A stretch of 64,000 nucleotides of DNA from Myxococcales bacterium (lineage in GTDB: Bacteria; Myxococcota_A; Polyangia; Haliangiales; Haliangiaceae). Within the stretch, counting starts at the first letter, position 1. Every line of letters begins with the position of its first letter. Below the pieces are notes generated by a model. It saw nothing but the letters and a program-made list of their open reading frames with translations, was not told the origin of the DNA and did not search any database. This document shows positions 35,560-43,164 of this stretch, one piece after another. The DNA lies in the NCBI GenBank assembly GCA_016720595.1, contig JADKKI010000016.1:180044-244043 (forward strand), written 5' to 3'. The position numbers and the translations under genes were made by a program.

Positions 35560-36420
35560 CTACTTCGTGCAGTGCGGGGCGGCAACAGGGGAAGACGTGC
35601 CTGCGACCGGATCTACGAGGATCACGCCGTCGGACACGATCGCGACCCGCCCATCCGCGAGCTTGCCGGCGATCACCTTGCCGTTCTGCCCCCCGGCGAG
35701 CTTGATGGTCTTCTTCAGCTTCCCGGTGGTGACGTCCACGAGATAGAGCTTGGGATCGAAGCCCGCGAACAACCAGACCTTGTCATCGAGCGCCACCGCC
35801 CACGGCTCGACCTCGGTCCCCGCCTTGACCAGATCGGCGATCCGCCTGGCCTTGCGCGGTTCGTACAGGCGCGCGGCCGAGCTCACGGGCGTCCAGGACT
35901 CCCACACCACGAGCGTCTTGCCGACGAACTTCGCGCCCTGGAACACCGCGTCCTTGGCCGGGCCCATCGGGGACTTCCAGCCCTTGATCGTGGTCAGCCG
36001 CTTGCTCGAGTCGAGGTCATAGATGTCCACCGTCGGCCCGCGATACACGGCGAGCAGCGCGAGATCGTCGGAGGCCACGCCGGTGCCACCGTCGGCGTAC
36101 GCCGCGGTCGCGAGCTTCTTGCACGTCTTGCCGTCGGCGGCGCAGGCGGTGATCTCGGTCGGCGTGATCGAGACCGTGGCCTCGGTCGCCATCGGCTGGG
36201 TCGACCAGGTGCCCTTGGGAACGTCGAGTGCCCAGCAGCTCCGCGTGGACCCGTCGCAGAAGGCGAGGGTGTTCCCCGTCACGTGGGGGAGCTGGTTGAA
36301 TACGTCGTCGGGAGGGCACGGGGCCGCGTGGGCGCCGGTGGCCAGGCCACAGAGGACCCCGAGGACCCCGACGGCCGCGAGGCGTGTGACCACCTCAGGA
36401 GGACGTGCGAGCACGAACAT
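35560..36420 (-). CDS. exported beta-propeller-like protein
   Basis: A 286-residue protein (start MFVLARPPEVVTRLAAVG) with a signal peptide ending ATGAHA. Beta repeats (YRGPTVDIYDLDSSKRLTTI, VALDDKVWLFAGFDPKLYLV, GRVAIVSDGVILVDP) suggest a small propeller. Cysteines at GSTRSCWAL and ITACAADGKTCKK may pair. No catalytic motif is visible. It lies 19 bp upstream of the FHA-GGDEF gene on the same strand, so the two plus the lipoprotein may form one operon; a secreted ligand-binding partner is inference. Confidence 0.65.
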   Translation of the reverse strand: MFVLARPPEVVTRLAAVGVLGVLCGLATGAHAAPCPPDDVFNQLPHVTGNTLAFCDGSTRSCWALDVPKGTWSTQPMATEATVSITPTEITACAADGKTCKKLATAAYADGGTGVASDDLALLAVYRGPTVDIYDLDSSKRLTTIKGWKSPMGPAKDAVFQGAKFVGKTLVVWESWTPVSSAARLYEPRKARRIADLVKAGTEVEPWAVALDDKVWLFAGFDPKLYLVDVTTGKLKKTIKLAGGQNGKVIAGKLADGRVAIVSDGVILVDPVAGTSSPVAAPHCTK

Positions 36421-36472
36421 CGCGCCATCGTGCCACGAAACTTCGCAGGGTGGCGTGACGGGGCGCGCACCG

Positions 36473-37162
36473 ATGATCGACCATGGAAGGGTGAACTCTA
36501 GAGCTCGCACCCTCGCCCTCGCGCCTCGCGTCTCCGCCGTACTCCTGTCGCTCCTCGCGGCCTGCGGTGGCGGCCAGCGCGCCTCCGCTCCCGCGTCGAA
36601 CCACAGCACCGCCACCCCGGGCGAGCTGCCTCCGGCCTACGCGGGGTTGTTCGTCGCGCGGGAGCTGTCGTTCCCGGCGGAGCTCGTGATCTCGATGTAT
36701 GGCGACCACGGCCCCGAGCAGACGTCGACCAAGGGCACCGTCGCGTGCACGATCTCGGACGTCCGCGCCGTCGCCGACGGCAAGGCGATGACGCTCGCGT
36801 GTTCGAGCGCACTCGATCTTCCGGACTCGCCCGCCGGCACCTATGTCGGCACCAGCCAGGGCCTGTGGCGAGTCACCGACGGGGACGTCACCAAGCTCGA
36901 TCCCGCACGGCGGCTGCTGCCAGCTCAGCCGGTGGCCGCGCGCATCGAGCACAAGGATCCGGATCCGGACATGGAAGCGGGCGACGCGATCATCGTCGAG
37001 GCTCACGGCAAGGACTGGTGCGTCACGCTCGCGAGCTTTGGCGGCGACGAGGGTGGGTGGACGATGTGTGTGCGCGAAGGTGCGGGCCTCGTCGGCGGCC
37101 ACGGCTACTTCGCGGGCGGCTCGTCGCGCGATCTGTACTTCGGGGAGGTCAAGCGCAACTAA
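36473..37162 (+). CDS. lipoprotein of unknown function
   Basis: A 229-residue protein from ATG 36473; GTG 36491 is an alternative start six codons in. The lipobox is LLSLLAAC. A compact beta-rich domain follows (FVARELSFPAELVISMYGDH, GKDWCVTLASFGGDEGGWTM). No family is recognised. It is divergent from the propeller gene at 36420 and convergent with the ABM-like gene, which it overlaps by 4 bp. Confidence 0.65.
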   Translation: MIDHGRVNSRARTLALAPRVSAVLLSLLAACGGGQRASAPASNHSTATPGELPPAYAGLFVARELSFPAELVISMYGDHGPEQTSTKGTVACTISDVRAVADGKAMTLACSSALDLPDSPAGTYVGTSQGLWRVTDGDVTKLDPARRLLPAQPVAARIEHKDPDPDMEAGDAIIVEAHGKDWCVTLASFGGDEGGWTMCVREGAGLVGGHGYFAGGSSRDLYFGEVKRN

Positions 37163-37482
37163 CGGCCACGGTGGCGGCGTTGCAGATCGCTCGAGGTCAC
37201 GAGCTCGCACTCGACGACCTCGACCGCGCCGACGAGGAGCGGGCCGAGCGCTGCTTCGAACGCGAGCGTGCCCGTCGCCGCGCGGTGGCGGGCGGCGGCC
37301 GCCACATCGTCGACGCGTAGCATCGCCGTGTAGTGGGTCGGCGCGCGCGGATCGCGATACACCGTCCACGACGAGCCGGGGAGCTGCGTGCGGACGTGCG
37401 ATGCGAACTCGTGCATCGCGCGCTCTGCCTCGGCGTGGGCTTCGGGGCGGACCTCGAAGCGCGCGATCGTCAAGACAGCCAT
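37159..37482 (-). CDS. antibiotic biosynthesis monooxygenase (ABM)-like protein
   Basis: A 107-residue protein starting MAVLTIARFEVRPEAHAEAE. The core elements are VRPEAHAEAERAMHEFASHV, SWTVYRDPRAPTHYTAMLRV and a helix DVAAAARHR, giving the ferredoxin-like alpha/beta fold of the ABM superfamily. The members act as dimers on small aromatic or quinone substrates, while others are haem-degrading. The family's catalytic residues vary, so activity cannot be assigned. Its stop overlaps the convergent lipoprotein gene by 4 bp. Confidence 0.7.
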   Translation of the reverse strand: MAVLTIARFEVRPEAHAEAERAMHEFASHVRTQLPGSSWTVYRDPRAPTHYTAMLRVDDVAAAARHRAATGTLAFEAALGPLLVGAVEVVECELVTSSDLQRRHRGR

Positions 37483-37531
37483 GGTGGGAGCAGTAGCACC
37501 CGCCGATGCATGAAGCGAACGGCGGGCTCGG

Positions 37532-38584
37532 TCACGGGCTCGGCGGGGGAGACACCACGCCCACGCCCTCGAGCGTGCCGTACGCTCGAACCACGCCCAC
37601 CGCGCCACCGCCACCGCCGCCACCCGCCGTGACGGCCGGGGCTCCACCTGCCGTCGGCGCGGTCATCCCGGCGCCTCCCTTGCCACCAGCGCCGCCGTTG
37701 GTGCCGATGTTGCCCCCTGGCGCCACGCCCCCCGTGGATTCTGCGCCCGCTGCACCGGCGGACCCGGCTCCGCCACCTTCGCCACCACCGCCGCCGTTCG
37801 CGAACACGGTGCCCGAGATCCTGATGGTGGGGCTATCGAGGACGATCAGGCCGCCCGAGCCACCGCCGCCACCGCCCCTGGAACTCACCGTCATCAAGCC
37901 ACCCTTCCCGCCGCCGCCCGACGCGTTGATCACACCCGACACGTCGATCAGCGATCCCGCGATCAACACGACGATCCCGCCGCCGCGTCCACCTTCGGCG
38001 CCGCCGAAGCCCCCGCTGCAGCCACCTCGCAGCACCGCGCTGGGCTCGGCGGGGCCGGAGGTGCCTCCATTCGCAGCGACCGGCCCCGGTCCACCACTCG
38101 CACCGCGGCCGCCGAAGCTCCCGCCCGCCGCTCCGGCGTCGGCCCCGGGGGATGTTCCTCCGCACGTGACGTTGAGGCCTGCGCCGGCACCGATCGCGCC
38201 GTTGCTGCGGCTCGCGGCATCCAGGGTCTGGTTGACATGCAGCGACGTTGCCGCGACGACGACGAGCGCGCGGGCTCCCGTGGCCGTCACATCTCCAACG
38301 TCGATCTGATCGGCCGCGACCAGGCAGATCTGTGAAGGTCCCTGCCACGTGCCACTCGCAGCGCACCGCAGATCGGTCGACGTGTCGAGGGCTCCGGTGA
38401 GGACGATCGTGCCCGTCGGAGGGGGCGTCGTGCACACGGTGACGAGGCCCGTGCCGAAGCACGACCGGGCGTCGACGCCTGCTTCGAGCGGGCCGAGGTC
38501 GGGCGGGGCATCCACCGGCGTGGACGACGTGAACCCGAAGACGCTGTCACATCCACCGAGGAAGACGAGCATCACGCGCCACAT
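37532..38584 (-). CDS. glycine-rich surface lipoprotein
   Basis: A 350-residue protein from ATG 38582-38584, with lipobox LVFLGGC near residue 11. The middle and end are extremely Gly-rich (GGSFGGRGASGGPGPVAANG and many GGGGG runs) between hydrophobic beta segments (IVVLIAGSLIDVSGVINASG, GLIVLDSPTIRISGTVFANG). This pattern is typical of myxobacterial surface proteins in which a beta-helix is decorated with glycine loops. Cys pairs near CAASG and ICLVA could be oxidised. No function is known. Codon use is normal for the window. Confidence 0.68.
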   Translation of the reverse strand: MWRVMLVFLGGCDSVFGFTSSTPVDAPPDLGPLEAGVDARSCFGTGLVTVCTTPPPTGTIVLTGALDTSTDLRCAASGTWQGPSQICLVAADQIDVGDVTATGARALVVVAATSLHVNQTLDAASRSNGAIGAGAGLNVTCGGTSPGADAGAAGGSFGGRGASGGPGPVAANGGTSGPAEPSAVLRGGCSGGFGGAEGGRGGGIVVLIAGSLIDVSGVINASGGGGKGGLMTVSSRGGGGGGSGGLIVLDSPTIRISGTVFANGGGGGEGGGAGSAGAAGAESTGGVAPGGNIGTNGGAGGKGGAGMTAPTAGGAPAVTAGGGGGGGAVGVVRAYGTLEGVGVVSPPPSP

Positions 38585-38620
38585 CGCACGACCAGTATGC
38601 ACGCGGGCGCGGCCAAGTGC

Positions 38621-39805
38621 TCAGCGCGATGCGGCGAACGAGAACGTCACACCCCACGGCACGGCGGACATCGGGTTTGGCAACCACGAGCCCGTGCCCG
38701 AGAGCGTCAGCGTGGTCCCGGTCTGTGTGCCGGTCACGTTGTAGACGCGATGCGCGGTGCTCGGCGAGTCGTAGACGTGATCGACGGTGCCGGTCACGTG
38801 ACCGGAGGGATCGACGCTCGCCTTGAGCGTCACGGTCTGGTTGTGCATGAAGCCGCCGAGGCTGCCGGCGTACGCACAGGTGAACGTGCCCTGGAGGGCG
38901 GGGCTGCGCCCGAGGACGAGAGCGCCCGAGCCGGTGCCGTTGCAGTTCATCTGGTTGACGATCGTCGAGCCGACGCGCTCGTCGGTGTGATGCGTGTACG
39001 TGCCGGTGTACGTCCCCACGAGGGCGGCGCACTGGTTGGGTGCGGCGGCGGTGCCGTCGGTGCCACCATCGCAGTCGTTGTCGGCGCCGTCGCAGACCTC
39101 GGTGCCGCCCGGGTGCGCGGTCGCGTTGGCATCGTTGCAGTCGCCGGCCGCGGCGACGTAGTTGGTGGGAGGCGAGCACGCGAACGTCGCGGCGCCCGTG
39201 CCGTAGTTGTCGTGGTCGGCGTCGAGGTAGTACGCGTGCTTCATCGCGGGATCGAGGCTCGCATCGGCGGCGTCGACGAGCGCGTCGCAGTCGTTGTCGA
39301 TGCCGTCGCAGATCTCGGGTGCGCCCGGGTTCACCGATGCGCTCGCATCATTGCAGTCGTTCCCCACGGCCGCGAAGCCCGCAGGCTTGACGCAGGTGCG
39401 CACCATCGTCTGCGTGCCGAAGCCGTCGCCATCGGCGTCCCGGTAGAACGTGGTGGCCGTGCTCTTGTCGACCGCGCCATCCGCGTCATCCGCGAGCCCG
39501 TTGCAGTCATTGTCGAACGTGTCGCAGATCTCGACGGCGCCCGGGTGGCTCGAAGGATCACCGTCGCGGCAGTCGCCGCCCTTGGCGATGTAGCCGACCG
39601 GGGCGGCGCACAGGTCCACGGCCTTGGTCATGTCGCCGAACCCATCGCCATCGGTGTCCGGATAGAACTTCTGGGTCGCACAGGCCGCATCGGGCATCCC
39701 GTCATCGCCTCCTTCCTCGCCGCCCGAGCACGCGGCTCCGGAGACGAGGGTGACGAGGCTGAGCGTGGCGAGCAGGCTGCGGCGGACGACTGACGGGTGG
39801 TTCAT
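38621..39805 (-). CDS. MopE-type metal-binding-repeat lipoprotein
   Basis: A 394-residue lipoprotein (TLVSGAAC). It carries three copies of the 'putative metal-binding motif' (PF11617) pattern: GDCRDGDPSSHPGAVEICDT then DNDCNGLADD; NDCNDASASVNPGAPEICDG then DNDCDALVDA; GDCNDANATAHPGGTEVCDG then DNDCDGGTDG. Each is preceded by FYRDADGDGFG-type calcium-like loops. In Methylococcus MopE such motifs bind copper or calcium. The last 130 residues form a separate beta domain (GTYTGTYTHHTDERVGST). It is a plausible surface metal scavenger. Confidence 0.82.
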   Translation of the reverse strand: MNHPSVVRRSLLATLSLVTLVSGAACSGGEEGGDDGMPDAACATQKFYPDTDGDGFGDMTKAVDLCAAPVGYIAKGGDCRDGDPSSHPGAVEICDTFDNDCNGLADDADGAVDKSTATTFYRDADGDGFGTQTMVRTCVKPAGFAAVGNDCNDASASVNPGAPEICDGIDNDCDALVDAADASLDPAMKHAYYLDADHDNYGTGAATFACSPPTNYVAAAGDCNDANATAHPGGTEVCDGADNDCDGGTDGTAAAPNQCAALVGTYTGTYTHHTDERVGSTIVNQMNCNGTGSGALVLGRSPALQGTFTCAYAGSLGGFMHNQTVTLKASVDPSGHVTGTVDHVYDSPSTAHRVYNVTGTQTGTTLTLSGTGSWLPNPMSAVPWGVTFSFAASR

Positions 39806-39956
39806 GCCCCGGGAACGCAGGACCGGCGCCGAATGCGCACATTCGTTTCGCGACCAAGCCGCCCAGATCAGATCGACGGGAGGCCCTGGCCGTCGAATGG
39901 GTGGCCATGCGCGCGCAACCACCTGGAACCGCGAGGCAAGCCGCGCCGGGTGCCTC

Positions 39957-40017
39957 ACCCGTTTTCATTTGTTGTCGTTTCCGTTCGCGTGTAAGACCAG
40001 TGCGTTCCCTTCGGGAA
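39957..40017 (+). promoter_or_regulatory. A/T-rich promoter-like patch and start-proximal hairpin before the caspase gene
   Basis: Bases 39957-39987 (CGTTTTCATTTGTTGTCGTTT region) are strikingly A/T-rich for this window and lie in the 218-bp divergent gap upstream of the caspase gene. A small perfect inverted repeat TTCCC-TTC-GGGAA (40005-40017) ends 6 nt before ATG 40024, so it could hide the ribosome site in the mRNA. No strong Shine-Dalgarno is seen. The rest of the gap (39806-39956) shows no gene. Confidence 0.35.
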
Positions 40018-40023
40018 TCACTC

Positions 40024-41892
40024 ATGCGCAGGACGTTGCCGGTTGGGGTTCGGATCGCATGCGCACTGGTCGTGCTTCTCGCGACCCACACCGCCGCGTT
40101 CGCCGAGCAACGCTACGCGCTGGTGATCGGGTCGAACCCGGGCTGGTCGCAAGATCGGCCCCTCCGCTACGCCGAGAACGATGCCGAGCGGGTGCGCGAG
40201 GTGCTGGTCTCGCTCGGCGGGTTCGCGCCCGATCGCGTGGAGGTGCTCCGCGATCCCGATACCGCCGACGTTCGTGCCTCGCTGCGCAAGCTCGCGCAGA
40301 CCGCGCATGACTCGAGTGCCGAGGACACCCTCGTGTTCGTCTACTACTCGGGGCACGCCGACGAGCGGTTCCTGCACCTGCGCGGCGAACCGCTCTCGCA
40401 CAAGGAGCTGCAGGACACACTGCGCAGCTTGCCGGCGACCATCAAGCTCGGCGTGGTCGATGCGTGCAAGTCGGGCGCGGTCACCCGCAAGGGCGGGACG
40501 GCCGTGGAGGAGTTCGCGCTCGACCTCGTCAACCCGAAGCTTTCCGGCATGGCGCTGCTCACGAGCAGCGGCGCCGACGAGCTCTCGCAGGAGTCCCGCG
40601 CGCTGCAGGGCTCGGTGTTCACCCACCACTTCGTCTCCGGCCTGCGCGGCGCCGCCGACGAGGACTCCGATCATCAGGTCACGGTGGCGGAGGCCTATCA
40701 CTATGCGTATGCCCGCACCCGCGCCGACACCGCGACCAGCGGTGTGCCGCAGAAGCCGGCGTTTCGCTACGAGCTGAGCGGGCAGGGCGAGCTCGTGCTG
40801 ACCCGGCTCGGCAGCAACCGCAGCGCGTCGATGACGATCCCGAAAGGGACCACGGCGCAGAAGTACGTGGTGCTCGACGCGCACGAGTGGCGCCTGGTCG
40901 CCGAGGCGGTCTCCGATCGGAGCCGGGAGATCGTCCTCGCCCTGTCGCCGGGCTCGTACCGGATCAAGCGCGTGCTCGCGGATCACCTCGAGGTGGGGAC
41001 GCTCGTGGTCGCCGCCGGCGAGCGCGCCGACGTGGGATCCGTGAAGTACCAGAGCGCCGCGCTGTCTGCGGGCATCGTCAAGGGGGATCCGAGTGAGCTG
41101 TCTCCCGACGAGCAGCGCGAGTTCGCCCGCGCCCAGGCGTTCGGTCTCCTCGCCGATGGCCAGGCCGCCCCCGCGCTCCAGCTGTTCGATCAGCTCCTGC
41201 GCGATCGGCCCACCGATACGCTGTCATGGCGCGGCCGTGGTCGCGCGCTGGTCCGCCTCGCCGAGGCGTACGAGAAGGTCGGCGATCACGTCACCGAGCG
41301 GCGCGCGCTCGGGGATGCGCTCAAGGCGGACCCTTCGCTCAGCGACGATCCCCTGTTCCAGATCTGGTACAAGCGGCTCGGCGAGGCGGATGCCCGCGCG
41401 CAGTTCTCGTTCGAGACCAAGAAGAAGTTCGAGCACGACGTGCGCACGAACCCGCGGACCGTGAAGCGGTTCGGTGTGGGCTTCGATCTGTTCAGCGGCC
41501 GCGGGATGTTCGCGGTGACAGGCACGCTGGTGGTGCACCGCATGGTGTTCCCGACCCTGGCGATCGACGTGGCAGGGCCGGGGCTCGATGCCAGCGTGGT
41601 GATCGCGCCGCTGTCGTCGCGGTGGAGCCCGTATGTCGGCCTCGGCGGGCACGTTTCGGCGAAGAAGCTCGGGGTGATCGAGAGCGGCGGCACGATGGTC
41701 ACCTCCAACACCGACGGGTACAGTGGAGACGAGATGTGGGGGCTGCACGCACGGATCGAGGCAGGGGTGCAGTTCGTGGGCGAATCGGGCTTCACCACCG
41801 AGCTCGGCCTCGCGATGCTCAACTTCAAGAGCAACGAGGGCAAGATCGTGCAGCAGATGTGGCCGGTCATCCACGTCGGCTGGCTCTGGTAA
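40024..41892 (+). CDS. exported caspase-like (peptidase C14) protein
   Basis: A 622-residue protein with a signal peptide (VRIACALVVLLATHTAAFA). The caspase-hemoglobinase fold occupies residues 29-260: YALVIGSNPG, the catalytic His111 in VFVYYSGHADE and Cys148 in VVDACKSGA. A beta domain follows with VVLDAHEWRLVAEAVSDRSR, then a TPR-like region (FARAQAFGLLADGQAAPALQ) and a C-terminal beta-barrel-like part (GLGGHVSAKKLGVIESGG, IHVGWLW). The terminal Trp/aromatic end is like outer-membrane proteins. The family acts after acidic or basic residues; specificity is unknown. It heads a unit with an ECF sigma and its partner. Confidence 0.86.
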   Translation: MRRTLPVGVRIACALVVLLATHTAAFAEQRYALVIGSNPGWSQDRPLRYAENDAERVREVLVSLGGFAPDRVEVLRDPDTADVRASLRKLAQTAHDSSAEDTLVFVYYSGHADERFLHLRGEPLSHKELQDTLRSLPATIKLGVVDACKSGAVTRKGGTAVEEFALDLVNPKLSGMALLTSSGADELSQESRALQGSVFTHHFVSGLRGAADEDSDHQVTVAEAYHYAYARTRADTATSGVPQKPAFRYELSGQGELVLTRLGSNRSASMTIPKGTTAQKYVVLDAHEWRLVAEAVSDRSREIVLALSPGSYRIKRVLADHLEVGTLVVAAGERADVGSVKYQSAALSAGIVKGDPSELSPDEQREFARAQAFGLLADGQAAPALQLFDQLLRDRPTDTLSWRGRGRALVRLAEAYEKVGDHVTERRALGDALKADPSLSDDPLFQIWYKRLGEADARAQFSFETKKKFEHDVRTNPRTVKRFGVGFDLFSGRGMFAVTGTLVVHRMVFPTLAIDVAGPGLDASVVIAPLSSRWSPYVGLGGHVSAKKLGVIESGGTMVTSNTDGYSGDEMWGLHARIEAGVQFVGESGFTTELGLAMLNFKSNEGKIVQQMWPVIHVGWLW

Positions 41893-41941
41893 GAAATCCT
41901 TCCCATGTTCGCGAACCGGGGCGTCTAGGGTGCATGGGGCC

Positions 41942-42454
41942 ATGTCAGGCGATCAGGTCGCCGAGCTGTACCGGCGCCACGCACCCGCGCTCCAGCGGCG
42001 GTGCGCGAGCATCGTGGGGAGCAGCGACGAGGCCCGCGATCTCGTGCAGGAGACGTTCGCGCGGTTCCTCGCGGCGAAGGCCCAGGACCACGTCTCTCCG
42101 TTCGCGGTCCTCTATCGGATCGCCACCAATGCCTCGATCGATCGGCTGCGACGCCGCAAGACCGCCCGCGAGGACGAGCTCGATGCGGAGGCGCACGTCG
42201 GGGATCTGGGGAGCGAGCCGCGCCGCGTCGACAATGCGCGCGATCTCGCGTTCCTCACCAAGGGCCTCTCGGAGGAGGAGCTGACCGTTGCGGTGCTCCA
42301 CCATCTCGATGGCTATACCCAGGAGGGCATCGCCGCCTCGCTCGAGCTCTCGCGGCGTACCGTGGGCAAGATCCTCGTGCGCTTCGAGGAGCACGTGAAG
42401 AAGCGTGCCGCACGGACCGGGTTTGCCGCACAATCGAGGGCGAGCGATGGCTGA
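41942..42454 (+). CDS. ECF RNA polymerase sigma factor
   Basis: A 170-residue sigma-70 family protein. Region 2 is ELYRRHAPALQRRCASIVGS, then SDEARDLVQETFARFLAA and FAVLYRIATNASIDRLRRRK. Region 4 is LSEEELTVAVLHHLDGYTQE then GIAASLELSRRTVGKILVRF. The two regions and short linker mark the extracytoplasmic-function class, which redirects RNA polymerase to stress or envelope promoters. It overlaps the next gene by 8 bp, typical of sigma with anti-sigma. It lies 49 bp after the caspase gene. Confidence 0.93.
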   Translation: MSGDQVAELYRRHAPALQRRCASIVGSSDEARDLVQETFARFLAAKAQDHVSPFAVLYRIATNASIDRLRRRKTAREDELDAEAHVGDLGSEPRRVDNARDLAFLTKGLSEEELTVAVLHHLDGYTQEGIAASLELSRRTVGKILVRFEEHVKKRAARTGFAAQSRASDG

Positions 42455-43160
42455 GCGCGCGTTCACCGATCTCGAGCTCGAGCGCGTGCTCGCGGGAGAT
42501 CTTCCCGAGAGCGAGCTCGACGGCAAGGCGACGGCGGCCGATCGTGCGCAGCTCGATGCGCTCCGGGCGGAGAACCAGGCGTTCCTGTCCAGCGTCGATG
42601 TGGATGCGGAGGTCCGCGCGATCGGGCGCAAGCTCGAGAAGCTCCCCGCCGAGCCCCGGCGGCTCGCGACCTGGTGGCGCTGGGTGTTCACCGGCGGGGC
42701 GCTCGCGGCCGCAGCGGCGGCGCTCCTGATCGTGGTGACGCGGCGGACCGAGCGGGCCGCGGATGACGATGTCGGGATCAAGGGCGATGGCATCTCTCTG
42801 ATCCTCCACACGGAGAGCCGGCGGCTCGCGACCGGCGATACCGTGCAGCCCGGCGAGCGGATCCGGTTCGAGATCAATGCCGCCCGCCGAGGGTACGTGG
42901 CGGTGATCGGGATCGATGGCGCGGGGACCACCACCACGTACTTCCCGTACCAGGCCGCCGCCGCCGCCGCGATCGACCCGGCCGAGAGCCGCATCCTGCC
43001 CGGTGCGATCCAGCTGGATGCGACGCCGGGCGACGAGCAGTTCTTCGCGGTCTACGCCACGCATCCGTTCACCACCGACGAGGCGCTCGTCGTGATCAAG
43101 AGCGTGCAGCCGCCCGCCGGGATGAGCTCGTCGCAGGTCGTGCTCCACAAGCGGCCGTGA
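42447..43160 (+). CDS. single-pass membrane regulator with DUF4384-like domain (putative anti-sigma)
   Basis: A 237-residue protein overlapping the ECF sigma stop by 8 bp. Residues 1-70 are charged and helical (FTDLELERVLAGDLPESELD), resembling a short cytoplasmic anti-sigma region. One transmembrane segment is at about 73-96 (WVFTGGALAAAAAALLIVV). The exported part (GDTVQPGERIRFEINAARRG and YVAVIGIDGAGTTTTYFPY) resembles the DUF4384 domain, which is often found beside bacterial caspases. Restraint of the sigma by this protein until an outside signal arrives is inference from layout. Confidence 0.75.
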   Translation: MAERAFTDLELERVLAGDLPESELDGKATAADRAQLDALRAENQAFLSSVDVDAEVRAIGRKLEKLPAEPRRLATWWRWVFTGGALAAAAAALLIVVTRRTERAADDDVGIKGDGISLILHTESRRLATGDTVQPGERIRFEINAARRGYVAVIGIDGAGTTTTYFPYQAAAAAAIDPAESRILPGAIQLDATPGDEQFFAVYATHPFTTDEALVVIKSVQPPAGMSSSQVVLHKRP

Positions 43161-43164
43161 CGGC

